From positions 12,698,501 to 12,762,500 of the forward strand of contig JAWQUS010000027.1 of NCBI GenBank assembly GCA_036365455.1: a stretch of 64,000 bases of DNA, given 5' to 3'. Numbering within the stretch: position 1 is the first letter of the stretch; the number at the start of each line of letters is the position of its first letter. Shown here one piece after another: positions 47,343 to 62,300 of this stretch. The stretch is from Macrosoma leucophasiata. Its lineage: Eukaryota; Arthropoda; Insecta; Lepidoptera; Hedylidae. The notes under the pieces are model-generated. The model did no database searches. It was not told the origin of the DNA and saw only the letters and a list, made by a program, of their open reading frames with translations. The translations under genes and the position numbers were made by a program.

Positions 47343-50300
47343 GTGAGTAATATATGTTTCATTAAGTTGTTTGTTTGATTTTCAAATAGCCTTTAACTTT
47401 TAGTTTTTAGCTGTCGATATGAAACACTAGATAAGATTATATTTATTGATTATAGATTACATTTCACTGTTTTATGAAATAACGCCCAACTTATGGATAT
47501 TACTCAGAAGTTGATCATTACTTAGATCAAGGAATGAAAGAAATTATGTTGAGAATATCTAATAGTCTTTGCTTTATTTATGGGAACTAGAAAATATAAC
47601 TGGCGATAAAAAAATACGTGATTTCTTAGGTACATAGGATCAAACTATTTTCCCACGGGGATAAGGTTTGTTGTTGATAAATAAAGTATTGTAAAATATA
47701 GGTACTTACATGGAGCTTATGTTTCTCAGTAATAAATATGTAATAGATCAAAATTCCTGGTAACTCTATTTTTGTTAGTATTGTTAGGGTTGTTAGGTAG
47801 GTACATTAAATACAACTTTTAAAATCTTCAGTTTTTTTATGAAAATGTTTACAATCTGACGTAGACATGATTGTAGATATTTCCATAATTAAATGATCTG
47901 CGTCGTGATATGTTTTGCAAAGGAGCATATTTATCCCGAGGACCATTAATTTAACAGTAGGATGTTGTACCCTTACATACAAAATTATCGCATTTTTTGG
48001 ACATATCCCTACTAAATGTTGAATGTATGTCTTCACATTCGTTGACAGCAAACCTAGCAACGACCCTCAATAACTTGGATTACGCAATATCATCGGAGCT
48101 GGATGGTAATCCGCCATTATGGGTGACGAGACGAAGAGACACCATGCACGACGATATCTACGTGAACAACGCTAAAGTCTATGTCAACAGATCCTATCAA
48201 TCGGTCAACAGGAACGGGAAGAGACAGGTATCTCTCTCTTTTTACCACTTGTGGATTCGGGGGAGTAGCCTGAGAGCTTGAGTACCTACCACTGCTTATC
48301 AGTGTTCCTCGTAATGAATGGCAAGGCTCCGATATTTCAGCCAGCACCTTATTTTATCTAAAAGTAATTCATGCATGCTAATGTTATATGCCGATGTTTC
48401 GCAAATTAATTATGTATCGTCTATGTCCCATTTAATAATGGGTGAGACATTCTTCGGTCGGATATATCTTCAAACAATGAAAATCCACTAAGAATCTTCT
48501 CAATTATAAACAGTTAATATCAATTACTGCGCAATTGTCTTCGGCAGGGAAAACCAGTACCTCAGCTTGATCGGTAGTTGTGTAAAACTTTAAAGGCACC
48601 AAGTTATAACCAACAAGTCCCATCACTAGAATTATCATGTCCACTTTGATGAAAATTATGAGATCGCTTAGATCATGTCCACTTGATAGTCGATAATTCT
48701 AGTGATGGGACTTTTTGGTTATAACTTAGTGCCCCTAATAGAAAGCCTATAGCCTATAGATTTCCCCTCTACAAATAAAACTTCAATAAGGCGAGATGAT
48801 ATCCGTTTACTAAGCAGAATTGTAAACCATATTACCAGTAAAAGCACGTTACTAATATAGTTAGTAGAGTTCTAGATCTAATAATGACATTTTATAATTA
48901 GCTCAAGGTTATACTTAACAATCGCATTGGCAGCCTTTGCTCGACGTACTAAACATAAATTGCACACTGGCCAAAAAGATAGGATAACTGTGACCATTAA
49001 AAATGTATCATTCAATTTGCCACTGGTACATTGCTTCACTTTTACGAAACTGTGTCGCGTGTAGTCGCATTTGTGCTGAAAATAGAAAGAAAATTGTATA
49101 AAATGGTTTTCGTGATAGAATCACTTGAATAATTTCTAGAGTTTAATTAAGATCTCGTATAAATCAGCTTTACTCAAAGTGTGGCCTTAGGGCATAGCAT
49201 CTGTCGGGGCTCGACAACAATCAAAGTAGGTACCTACTAAAGTGATGTATTTCCTTGTACTATTTATTTTTCGCAATAACACATGCGAGTGAAGTTAAGA
49301 AATTAAAGAAAAAACGGGAAAGAAAAATTAGACTTCGGGCAGGAATCGAACCTGCGACATCAGGATAACCAGTCCAGCCGCTTTTAAAATATGTATTTCC
49401 TCTTTAAAGTTACACCAGCACTATGCACAGTAAAGTAAAATCTATGTTAATTTTGATTCACCTGTTTCTCTACAATCTAAAGAAATAATCTAAACTAGTG
49501 TCTCTTGTGCATGTTTTGCCTTTTTACTTTATTATGATGGCACAGATTTTTGCAGGAAAACTTTAACCGTCGTGTACGTGTCTTAGCTAAAGTAAAAATT
49601 TAAGTGATATGATTTGGTTTATTAAACAACAGGTTTTTTTTATGGCAAATTAAGAATTATGAATTATGTTAAAACCTAATAAACCTTGACAAAAAAGAAA
49701 AAGGATACCGTCTTCAAAAAAAAATATGTAGATGATAGGAAAACGCGCAGAAAATTCAAAATTCAAATCGTGTTTGATATTATGGACATGGGCAACTCAT
49801 GTCATCTGGACATGTCCGATATGATTTGTAAATAAGCATCGGTTGTGCATCATTAATATAACGTTGAATGTGATATCTGGTTTTGTGATTCATGATAATA
49901 ATAACGATACTTAGATTGATATAATATGAGCTATGAGCTTTACTGTTTGTAAAATATTCAATAATCCCACAAGGGTGGATAATTATTTTATATCACCTAA
50001 TTATTAGAATTGTTATGATCATATTCACGTGCCAATATACTACGATTGGCCACAATTTATTTTAAATTAAAAAAATAAAATTACATACGATTACACTCAC
50101 AGCCCCCAAACTAATTATAAACCTGTGTCATGGGTGCCGTTGTACACACACAACACATACACAAACACCCAGACCCGAAACAAATATCTGTAGGCCATAC
50201 AAATATTTGTCCCGGTGCGGGGATCGAACCCGCGACCCTTCGAATCAAACGGTCGTCACACACCGCTGGACCACAAAATAAAAAGCTGGACTAACTTACG

Positions 50301-53300
50301 TGTTTATTGTTCTTTTTCTTAGATGAGTAAATGTTTCATAATATTGCTATGTCAACCTACATGGCAAGTCAAAACTGGTGTATCGTAGGTAATGCGTATG
50401 TGCTGGAAATTGCAGGCATTGTTACAAATCTTTCCTTCATTCAATCTAGAGATTTCAATGCAGATGCGTTGTCACTCCTCATATTTAAGCTGATGCCTCT
50501 GTACCGGAAATTAAGGGAACCGTGGAACACTCATCCAGCAGCAAGTAGATTAGGTAATGCGATGAAATGTACGACAACGAGCTAGCTCCGTTACTAGAGC
50601 TCTACCTTCAAAAAATTAGGTCTGCCCACCCCATAGGGGAACGCAATCGTGAAGTAAGATTGTTTAACATAACAATTTAAAACTCACGTTTTAGAAATAA
50701 AGACGTAACTGAAATAAAGTTAAAATAGTACATATTATTTTGTGTAACAGCAAAAACTTGGAACAGTAGCATTGTTTCCGATATGTTTTGTCGTAGAAAT
50801 AAACTCTCCCTCGATTCACTTATGTTAAACATAAACCCGCTATAGTTGACGTTAATGCTACCCCTCCTGCTGGGGAGAAAATTATAAATCTGGAGTAAAG
50901 CTCTGCCGATTAGCTCACACAATACATTTGGAACACAGATAAAGGGATGGTTTATGTACTCAGAAAACTGGTGCAAAGTAATTTTGATTGAATACGATTG
51001 TATATTCATATTATATTATTCGTGGTGTAATTTTTCGTAGGTATATAGGTAAGTGTAATATATTGAAGCTCAGTTCGTATATACTTATACCTACTTCAAA
51101 TTTTAATATTCAGTAAGTATTAAAATTTGTAGTAGGTATAAGTATATACGTCGTATATCTATACTTAAATGTATAGACCGCAGAAATGAAGTTCACTTCG
51201 TTCTTATATATTTTATACAAGTAACACAGTAGGTATAAGAAAAACATACAGTAGATTGTCGCCTTTATATTTTTGCAAAATGCCGTCTTGACCCATACAA
51301 ACGCAAATTAATAACGACTGTCACATTTTAAGTTTTTGTTTATGTTGCTTGTAACACGTTAGTTTAAAATATAATTGTCGACAGGTGCTGCACGTCATAG
51401 ACCAAGTTCTTCAGCCATTGCAATCTCACGGACCAGGCAGTGTCAACTCCGCTGTATACAATCCCAACGCTTATCAGTTTTTGGAGCATTCAGATGTCTT
51501 CGATATAGGCCAACACAGGCTGAGGTATGTCAGTTGCATATTGTATTTTGGTATGTGATGTAGGTAGCTAAATATCATCCATTTAATTTTAAAATCAACT
51601 CTGACTAGAAGAAACTGTCCTGTCATTTTAATCCGGTATTTGTAAAAATTAGATGTAATTATAATAATTTGTCCAGTCTAAATTGGACCTCCTCAATTTA
51701 GTATTATAAACTATCGTGAATCAATAAGTAGAATTCACAAACATTTCATTTTTTATTAAGTAATTTCTAAATTTAAATGCGATAAAATTCAAGGTATAGA
51801 CGATGAAAACAAAGCTCAATGATGTTAATATAATTACCGTCTAGCGTGTTTCAATTAACCACAACGAAAAATTCACAGTGCAACTAACTTGCACTTGCAT
51901 TGAACTTTCTGCAGTGAGCCGAATAATAACGCAATTCAAAAGTTTTCAACTTGTCTATGGCTCTATGAAAGGCCTAACGTTGTTTGTTTTGTTGTTTGCT
52001 TTCTACTAATTATTTTGATGATTGAATAAACATATAATATGTATACAAATCGTGTTGATGAATCTACGCGTTCCATCAGCCTGTTGTGTTGACAAAGTTA
52101 AATTGAATATGAATTTTTCATAGGAATTTTTCATTGTGTTCTCGAATCCAATCAATGACTCATTTTACAAAGTGAATAATAACCATAGTAGAATTTGAAT
52201 GATGATATATATTAGAGACAATGTTATTTGAACAATTGACTGGTTTAGGTATACTTACGTAGATGAGAAACAATAAATTTACTTTAAATTATAAAAATAA
52301 AGCCTCATTTGTATCTACCATTGACCTAAAGTTTTATTATATCATGTTCATACCATGAAACTTGCTGAATTCATTAAACTAGGTCAATCAATTTATAATG
52401 TAATTTTATTACTTTTCTTTTACAAAGAGGGAAAGTAAATTATGTAGTTTATTTTTTTTTTCTTTTTAGATCTTTTCGCCAAAAAGTAAACCAACTACAG
52501 AAGAAGGAAGTTTTCAACGCTGATGGAAGGCATACATTTTTTATTCCCGTGGACGAAGGTTTCAAGGTACTGTACCTTAGAATATGTTGAATATGTGATG
52601 AGTAGTAATGAATTAAACCCAACTGATATATGTGTATCATACGAAACAACTTTACATTGATGAAGTGTACCTGTTTGTGCAATTACTCTACAAACTTGCA
52701 ATCTCTATAAATGCCTTAAAAATGGAATAAAAATCCAATATTTCGGAAATTGCTGCTGGTTTCACATTGATGCAATATATATTCCGCAGACACGGCGATT
52801 TAGCATTTCTATTGTTCAGTATTGATTGTTTCTAGTAAATTGACTACTGCACTAGTTTACATTTTCATTTTAGCCTACAACCAGATCCGATCTGATTGAT
52901 GGAAAGGTCATCGATGGGCATGTTATACCTCAACATGTCCTTTTCACTCAAGCTACACCGGATGCTCAAGAATTTGAAAGCATGGCGTTCAGTGATAACG
53001 TTAAAGTTATAATATCATTCAGCACCGCAATGAACGGCAAAGAAGAAATAAGTAAGTATCTATACTTGTTGATTGAAATAAGATTTATCCATCTCAATTT
53101 GATCCTGCCACGTTACAACATAAATAGTCTTGAAGTTAACCTTTTTCGATATAACGAAAAAAAAAATCTTTACATTCTATAAATTAGGCTGAGTTCGGAC
53201 CTAATATCCGTTCACGCTAGAGTCAGAGAATATGTAATAATACTCTAGAGTTACGGATGATGAAAACGTCCACATTAAGCGTTAAATTCCAATTGTGTAG

Positions 53301-56300
53301 ACGAGGCCCAACAACTTGTGGTCAATATTGACTCATATGTATTTTAACCTGCAAAATTAAAAATATGATACTTAATAGCTTTCTTAATTCTATTGTTAAT
53401 TGGGTTTCGTTGGATTACTGACTAATCAATATTCCGTGCAGCTTACGTGAAATCGAATACTGTGGCTGGGGACACGAAACACGCCAGGGGAGTTGTGTTG
53501 GCGGATATTGTCAGAGCAAATATTCCTGTTAAGAACGGCGTCGTGCATCTCATTCAGAGACCGTTAATGGTAGTCGACACCTCCGTAATCGATTTCCTCA
53601 AGGTGAGTTCACATCCTATTTATTGTATCCCGACTGGAATATCTTAAACCCTCTTTATCCGAACTAGAAGCAGTATTTTATCGCTGCACGTATACCTGTT
53701 TACAATTTTAATACTTCAACATGCTGACATTGATTGATTCCAAAAGTGAAAATGTTACTTACAAGTGATTAACGATATATTTGAACACATTCGCAAATAT
53801 TTAGTAGATAGAATTTGTATGTAAATATCAATCTAAATTTTGAGTAATCACATGGATACACTTAAAAATAAAAATTATCAAATATCACTTTTGAACTTAT
53901 CGTTACCTACCTTTTCGCAACATTTTAACGGAAACCAGGCGATGAAGGTAAAAATTAAAAAGTCTCTTTTTGTTATTTCTTATTGTATTTTACGTGTCTT
54001 CTTCTTCATTAATTATATTATGATGTGATCATAAGCGATTGAAGCACGTTTGAAATTTTATCTGTAATTGTATTAATTGGTGTTTCATTTCGTAAAGTGT
54101 GTTCACTTTTAGAATACGTTCATCATTAAAGCGTAGTAAAATATCATAATTCTATTTATACCCATCGTATGTAATACATTAACATTATAATGTTTATTTT
54201 CATAACTAACTCTGATCAACTAATTGCTATAACTATTACCGATCTGACTGAACAGAGACCATATACCCTAACTCAGATGACATCCATTGTATAGGCAATA
54301 TGCAGTGCATAGGTAGTAGGAGTAGTTTTCATAAAATTATGGTTATTATCACGTTATGTCAAAGTTATTGCTGCTTTGACGTAACTTTAGGAAAACTATT
54401 ATACACTGCATAGTGAATATCAAATTAACGTCAACTTAAGGAATACGGGGCCAGGGGGCCGACCGCTTAACTGAAATGCTTTCGTTTAGGACGTTATATT
54501 GTCCATTTCGTACGGTCTATTAAAACATTTTGCACTTAAGTATATACCTGTGGACGAAAACACTTCCAGGGAAAAGTTAGGTGGTACGAAACTGATAAGA
54601 TATTGTCATAATCGAAAAATAATCGAAAGCATTTGAGATAGGCGGTCGGCCCCAGGTGAGCTAAATACACAATGCCAGGAGGGTCCTGGCATTGTGTTAT
54701 ATCACATAACGTGAATTGCCATTACAGAACTAGAAGTATTGAATGTAATATCCTTGTTATAATTTACGAAATATCTAAATATCTTTCCTATAAGTACCAA
54801 ATTTTTTGTTTTAATTACCGTGCGAGAAGTATAGTAGGTTCAGACATAAATTTAATTTGAGAATTAATATCACCACTATTTAGTTGTTTGTAAACATCAT
54901 ATAATAATATTTATGTATGATATATTATTTTCTCACTTCCCTATGTTTTCCGTATATGTGCCTGCCCAACATGGAACCCGCATGAAATTACCCTCTATAG
55001 GGAATTGTAAGTATTACTCAATTGCATGTGTGTGTCTAGTGTCTACTATATTCTTACTTAAGAACATATGTTTAGAACGATAAACAACACTGATCATACC
55101 TACGCATTTTATTCTAAGCATTAATATTATTACTATTCTCACTGTATTACCTAATTATTTTATTTATACACACATGCTAGCTCATTATTTTGTAAGATGG
55201 CGTAAGGTAAAGTTTAATAGATAATTTTATCAGAACCTGATAAACATTATATCAGAAAGAAAAAGTCTGAGGAAATCCATTTATTAAAACATGAAAACTT
55301 ATAATTATTTGTTTAATATTTTAAAGTGTAAGTGTGTATGTACTTATGATAAAATTGATAATTTTATCATAAGTACATACACTGCAGAAAAGTAAAGCGA
55401 CTTAGACGCAAGTGCCTATAAGTGTTAAAGCTAATAACGAGCAACAAGGTGATGAGCAACATGGAATTAATTAATGTTATTATTTCAATAGGAAAAAGAA
55501 GACGGTCCTCTGTGTAAGTTCTACGAAGTGATAATGGACTTGGGAGCAAACAATCAGTTTCTTAATGAGCTCACTTTGGCGAAAGACATCACTCTGTTTG
55601 CACCATCCAACGAAGCTTGGGCGGAGATTAGTGTCCAAAACATTATAAGGTAATTATATCCAATCTTATAACGATAGTACCTGACATGTCTCGCATAAAT
55701 ATATCTAGGTATAGACTAAACAGGAAAAATATAGGTTGGTGAAACTAGGCGAAGTAGATATACACTTTATAAAGTGCCTTGTAAAATGAGGGACGGACCT
55801 TATTAAATATTAATATAAATCATAATCATTCCATATTATATGTTAAAATGATGGGTGCTGCATAACCGCGTTTAGATTAAGCCATAGGCAAAACAAACAT
55901 CTGTCCAGTTGAAATTACCAGCAATGGTACCTACCGCAAAAGCCACAATAACGCATGTAATGCAATGTTCAGCTCTAATTTTAATAATTGTTGTTTATAA
56001 CTGTTTGCGAATTGCAATTATTGAACTTTTCAATTAGAATCTTAATTAAATATACATCGAACAAGCCTCGCTTAACACAGTTCAATTAATTAACGTTATA
56101 AATGAATAATTGGGTGCTTGAAGCTTGGGTGATTGGAAGTAATCATGTTAATGTAGTTAACCAAAACTCCGAGTAGATACTCGTAATACCTCGCTGGGAT
56201 TCATCCAAGTTTTCCGATAGATATTTCTCATAATAAGGATTCTGTTATTTAAATCATCAGTCAACTAAGAAGTCTTAATATTAGCTTAATTTCCATAGTA

Positions 56301-59300
56301 CACCGACACTTATCCCATGTTATAGAATAACACCTTTGTAAAGGAATTGTTTCTCTGGTTCTAATTGAAAATAATTTATCAGGATATGTTTTTTAAAAAA
56401 AAATTGCGGACTACGGAACATTTAGAATAAATAATAAGGTATTTACGTACTGTAAACTCTATAGTTTACAGTACGTAAATACAAAAAATATTGCACATCG
56501 AGCCTATGAACCCTCTATGGGTTATCTCTGCTGCACATTGCCAACATAAACGTTGATAGTGCGGTACTCGTATTAGTCAAATCTTGATCAAAATGACTTG
56601 AATTATGATCGAAAAACGTCACATAGGTATGATGCGAAAGAGACAACGCTCTACAGACCCGAAATAAGCCAGTCTCCTTCCTAAGTTCGATGTGCAATAT
56701 TTCTTGTAGGATAATATAGTTATTTTTTGGCGTCGGGATGTGACGACCCCATCGCCCGCTAGCGGAAGAATTCTCTTCTAGTGGAGGGAATTCTTCCTCT
56801 AGTGCAGTCAGTCAACCGAACAATGGCGGTCAAACCATGGCGGTAGGAGTATCCGGGATGGGCAGCAGCGTCCCGTGATAAAATTGCCGCCACTGCGATC
56901 GCCAACCCGCATGCCAAGCGTGGCGATTATGGCAAATCACCCCAAATGATTGACACCAATACACAACGGCCCCTAGTCCCCGGTAGCTTCGCTATTCCTG
57001 ACCATGGTGGTGCCGGTCATGGTAACGGCGGGGCAGGGGGTGCTAAGAATCACCGGGAGATGCCAGGGTACCACACCCGACGACAACTGGCCCTGGCAAC
57101 ATACAACGTACGGACGCTGCGGACTGACGAGAAAGTCATAGAACTGGAGGAAGAATTGAGCGGGTTACGGTGGCACATTGTAGGGTTATCGGAAGTCCGA
57201 AGACAGGGGGAGGACTCGATAGCCCTCAAGTCTGGTAACCTGCTCTATTTCCGGGAGGGCGACTAACTGTCCCAAGGTGGTGTCGGGTTTATCGTCCACA
57301 AGTCCCTCGTGAACAACGTTGTCAAGATCGAGAGTGTGTCGTCGAGAGTGGCGTACCTTATACTCAGAATAACCAAACGGTATTCGCTGAAGGTCATACA
57401 GGTCTACGCCCCAACCTCCGCACACTCCGATGATGAGGTAGAAACTATGTATGAGGACATTTCCAGAGCCATTCATAGTTCGAAGACCCACTACAACGTT
57501 GTCATGGGGGATTTCAACGCGAAGTTGGGCGTTCGAGGTGATCATGAGCTGAAAGTGGGACGATTTGGATATGGGCGACGAAACACCAGGGGCCAGACTC
57601 TGGCTGACTTCATGGAGAAAGAGAGCCTCTTCATGATGAACTCTTTCTTCAAGAAGCGGGAGTGCCGGAAGTGGACCTGGATCAGTCCTGATGGTGCGAC
57701 TAAAAATGAGATAGACTTCATTATGTCCACGAGGCGGCATATATTCAGTGATGTCTCTGTGATCAATTCGGTAAAAACCGGGAGTGATCACCGATTGGTA
57801 AGAGGCACACTGAATATAAAGGTCAAGATCGAAAGATCCCGACTAATGAAGTCTACGCTCCGCCCAGCACCTGCCCAAATCCAAAACCCCGAGAGCTTTC
57901 AACTCGAGCTACAAAATCGCTTCGAATGCCTGAGTGAGTGCGTAGATGTGGACGATTACAATAACAGGTTAGTGGAAACTGTCCGTACGGCGGGCTCTAA
58001 GTTTTTCAAGACCCGCCCTACGAATAAAACCAAAAAGATCTCCAGCCCAACTCTCAAGCTCATGGAGGAGAGGCGCGGTATGGTTCTGAAGTCTTCTGAA
58101 GATGCTTTAGTGTACAGGCGGCTCAACAGACAGATCTCGAAGTCATTGACTCGCGACCTTCGGCACTTTAATACTGATAGTATTAAAGCAGCCATAGAGC
58201 GGCACAAGGGCTCTAAAGTGTTCGCCAAAGATCTGTCCTTAGGGCAAAGCCGTCTCACTAAGCTGAAGACAGAGGACAACAGAATCGTATCGTCGAAACC
58301 TGAGCTTGCAGAAGAGATCGAACGGTTTTACGGACAGTTATACACGACAGCACGACCACCTGTTAACAGTCCGGCAGCAGATCCTAGAGCCGGACTGACC
58401 CGACACTACACCGAAGATATCCCGGACGTCAGTCTAGACGAGATTAGCACGGCTCTCAAACAGCTCAAAAACAACAGGGCGCCGGGTGATGACGGAATCA
58501 CTGCTGAACTCCTGAAAGCGGGCGGAAGGCCAGTATTAGAAGCTCTTCAGTTGATGTTCAATTCCGTCATATCCGAGGGCAAAACGCCACAGGCGTGGCA
58601 CAGAAGTGTGGTGGTACTGTTCTTTAAGAAAGGCGACAATAACCTTCTTAAAAATTATAGGCCCATCGCACTTCTAAGTCACGTCTACAAGCTGTTTTCG
58701 AGAGTGGTTACAAACCGTCTATCTCGCAGACTCGACGACTTCCAGCCTCCCGAACAAGCCGGGTTCCGTAAAGGTTTTAGCACCATAGACCACATACACA
58801 CGCTGCGGCAGGTTATACAGAAGACAGAAGAGTATAACCAGCCCCTCTGTCTAGCGTTTGTGGACTATGAGAAAGCCTTCGATTCGGTCGAGATTTGGGC
58901 TGTGCTACAGTCACTCCAGAGGTGCCAAGTCGACTACCGATACATCGAGGTGCTAAGGAGCTTGTACGAAAACGCCACTATGTCGGTTCGCCTTCAGGAC
59001 CAGAACTCGAAACCTATCCAACTGCAGCGAGGTGTGAGACAGGGAGATGTCATATCTCCGAAACTGTTCACCGCTGCATTGGAAGATGTCTTCAAGCTTC
59101 TGGACTGGAAAGGACTCGGCATCAACATTAACGGCGAGTACATCTCCCACCTCCGATTTGCGGATGATATCGTAGTCATGGCTGAGACCCTGGAAGACCT
59201 TGGCACAATGCTCAATGGCCTCAGTAGGGCCTCCCAACGAGTGGGCCTTAAAATGAACATGGACAAGACGAAGATTATGTCGAATGTCCTTGTTACGCCC

Positions 59301-62300
59301 ACTCCTGTTATGGTCGAGGGTACTACACTCGAAGTTGTTGACGATTACGTATACCTGGGACAAACGGTCCAGTTAGGTAGGTCCAACTTCGAGAAAGAGG
59401 TCAATCGCCGAATCCAACTCGGATGGGCAGCGTTCGGGAAGCTGCGTTATATCTTCTCGTCCAATTTACCTCAGTGTCTGAAGAAGAAGGTCTTTGACCA
59501 GTGTGTGTTGCCAGTGATGACATACGGAACAGAAACGTGGTCGCTCACTATGGGCCTCATAAGAAGGCTCAAGGTCACTCAGAGAGCGATGGAGAGGGCT
59601 ATGCTCGGAGTTACTCTGCGAGATCGAATCAGAAATGAGGAGATCCGCATGAGGACCAAAGTAACCGACATAGTCCATCGAATAGCGAAACTCAAGTGGC
59701 AGTGGGCAGGGCACATAGCTCGCAGAACTGACGGCCGTTGGGGCAGAAGAGTTCTAGAGTGGCGACCGCGTACCGGAAGACGAAGCGTAGGCAGGCCCCC
59801 CACGAGGTGGACCGACGACCTGGTGAAGGTCGCGGGCAATCGTTGGATGAGGGCGGCCCGGGACCGTTCGTTGTGGCATTCTTTGGGGGAGGCCTTTGTC
59901 CAGCAGTGGACGTCTTTTGGCTGAAATGATGATGATGATGAATATAGTTATGCGTTATTTATTGGTTTTGGCGTCTTGTAGATTTTGATGTTTTGTACAA
60001 AAGAACCAAATCTATTTATACCTAATAATATATTTACTTCCACTATGTACATACTTAAATTAATGTTTAAATATAGATTTACGACACTTATTCAGGTGTT
60101 ATTTGTTACAGAAATCATCAAAAGTTGAAGGACATTCTAAATTTGCATTTAGTCCGTGAAAGACTACCAATGGATGCAATTATTCATAACAACATGAATC
60201 AGGTCAGTATTTTTACAGAATTTTGTTTTTCGAATCCTTATTTTATGACATTTATTTATTTTAAACTCTAAAGGAAGTTAAGTCTCAGTTTAACATTATT
60301 GAAGACATTCGACTGTCAAACTGAAAAACCTACGTTAAAGATAGTTTTTTAAAATGAAAAAAAAAACAAACTTCTCAAATAAGATCAGACAGTCAGCTTT
60401 ACCGTACAATAAAGCCTTGAAGCTCAGCACTCGCCCAAAATGTTCGATCAGGATTAAAGTGTTCTCTATTACAATGTTATTCAAATATAAGTATGGACCT
60501 AAAGTTTTTCTCTTTTATATCTTTCATAATATTTATTCAAGAGTTCCAAAGACTATTTATTAAATTTGTCCCTTTATTCATGACAACCTGCACCTGCATA
60601 AATGTTAGAGATATACTTGGAAATACAATAACAGTAATATCTTGAAAATTTGTACAAGACTGTCCACATTGTTACATATTTTCTACATAAAATTAATTTT
60701 GTACGTTGAATGTTGATTTGCTGCTACATACTTTAATGGAGACAGTCCCCAGAAACTGTATGTTATTTGATTTTAAACATATTCATTACATATCAACATT
60801 TCGAACTCCATCAATTCCAGTTCCTTTTGCTTTTTCATATATAAATCGTAAATGTCGATATGCATTTCCCAGTGCAAACTATATGTATGCACGTAGTAAG
60901 GTCTTTAATCGATAGCAAGGCATGACGCCCATTGTTTAAAAGTGCATTAAGCTATATACAGTTAGATATATATATCCTCCTGTACTGCATGATTTCCATG
61001 TTAAACAGCCGTCGGGCCACCTAATGGCTCATGTTAGGTATGTCCGCTTGTCCCCATAGTAACGACTTGATTGCATTTACCAGCATGAGAAGTATGCTTG
61101 TCTACAATTCAAATCGTATTTGTGTACGTGCCCTTTCATCGTAGTCTGATTGAATTTGAAGTGAGGTAAGTTTAACTTGGTTTTTTGGTTTATAGATATA
61201 CCAAGCGCCGACTGCTTCGCCTCGCAAGTACCTGTATTTCAATGTGATAAACCACAACAACAATCAAACATTGACTGTGGAAGGCGGAGGAGTGAATGCA
61301 ACAGTCACGCAAGCCAATATCGCTGCAACAAACGGCTTCGTCCATATTATAGATAGAGTTTTAGGAGTGCCATATACAACCGTTTTTGAGAAATTGAAAA
61401 CTGATCCTATGCTCAAGTAAGATATTGTATATTTATGACTATATTTTGGCAGCGGCTTCATACGAGTAGGTGCTTTAGTTTAACAACACCTCTGTGTACG
61501 ATATCGCTAGCAGTAACGATGTTTATGCGATTTTGTCGTTATTATCAATAGATTGTAAGTTTGTGGCGTTTTCTCGTAAAGCACATTTCTAATAACGGTG
61601 TAAAAATATGATCATTATAATAGCTAATAATTAAAATACTATGAACATAAATAGGTATGACGATATTCACGAAATAATAACGTTAGACCGATTTTATTTT
61701 ATTTAAAGTTTTACTGTTTGTTACAATGTAATTATGTCGAGATATGCTTAGAAAAATTGAAGCGCGCAGGGTCCGGCGGCTGGTGTCGATCATAAGCGAT
61801 CTACTCGGTCAAGCACTACGGGCGCGGTCGGGTAGCGTGATGGGTGACCGCTAGTGGCAAATTAAATGCGCGTTTTCGTGCTTCGGAGGGCACGTTAAGC
61901 CGACGGTCCCGGTTGCTATCGATAGATAGCAGTCGTTAAACCTTGTCGGAGGCCTTATGGGCGGTTTGAAAACATCCGACAGCGGGTTGGCCACTAACCC
62001 ACCCACCTCCACCAATCCGCATTGGAGTAAGCTCCAGGCCTCCCCCCAAAATGGGGATTAATTTTTTGTAATAATTTCGTAAGTATAAAGTAGGTATTAA
62101 TATTGTAATATCGATATAGATAAAAGAGAAATAATCGTCTAATTTTGTACAAGAACGTCTATATTCTTGAGTGATCAGCTAATCTACAACAATTAGAGTG
62201 ATGTTAATGAAATTTCATACCGAAGTTTGAGGTTCAGCCTCATCAAAGCTCAGATCGTCTGAAACTCAGTTCATTGTTGAAAATTTGACTTAACTTAACT

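Larger units (their letters stand above)
48228..51384 (+). other. Fas1 intron between exons b and c, repeat-rich
   Basis: 3.2-kb intron holding a TAA-flanked MITE (48594-48735), a tRNA-like repeat (49320-49381), a tRNA-derived SINE (50081-50274), a short lepidopteran repeat (50450-50617) and a 35-bp-arm hairpin (51076-51150). No further coding exon is visible in it. Confidence 0.75.
53603..55491 (+). other. Fas1 intron between exons f and g
   Basis: 1.9-kb intron with a MITE (54451-54656) and two short-loop hairpins (54668-54696, 55334-55382). The rest is AT-rich with nothing recognised. Confidence 0.7.

Noticed and set aside
57186..57791. 201-codon minus-strand ORF
   Set aside because: Antisense shadow of the RTE endonuclease-RT frame.
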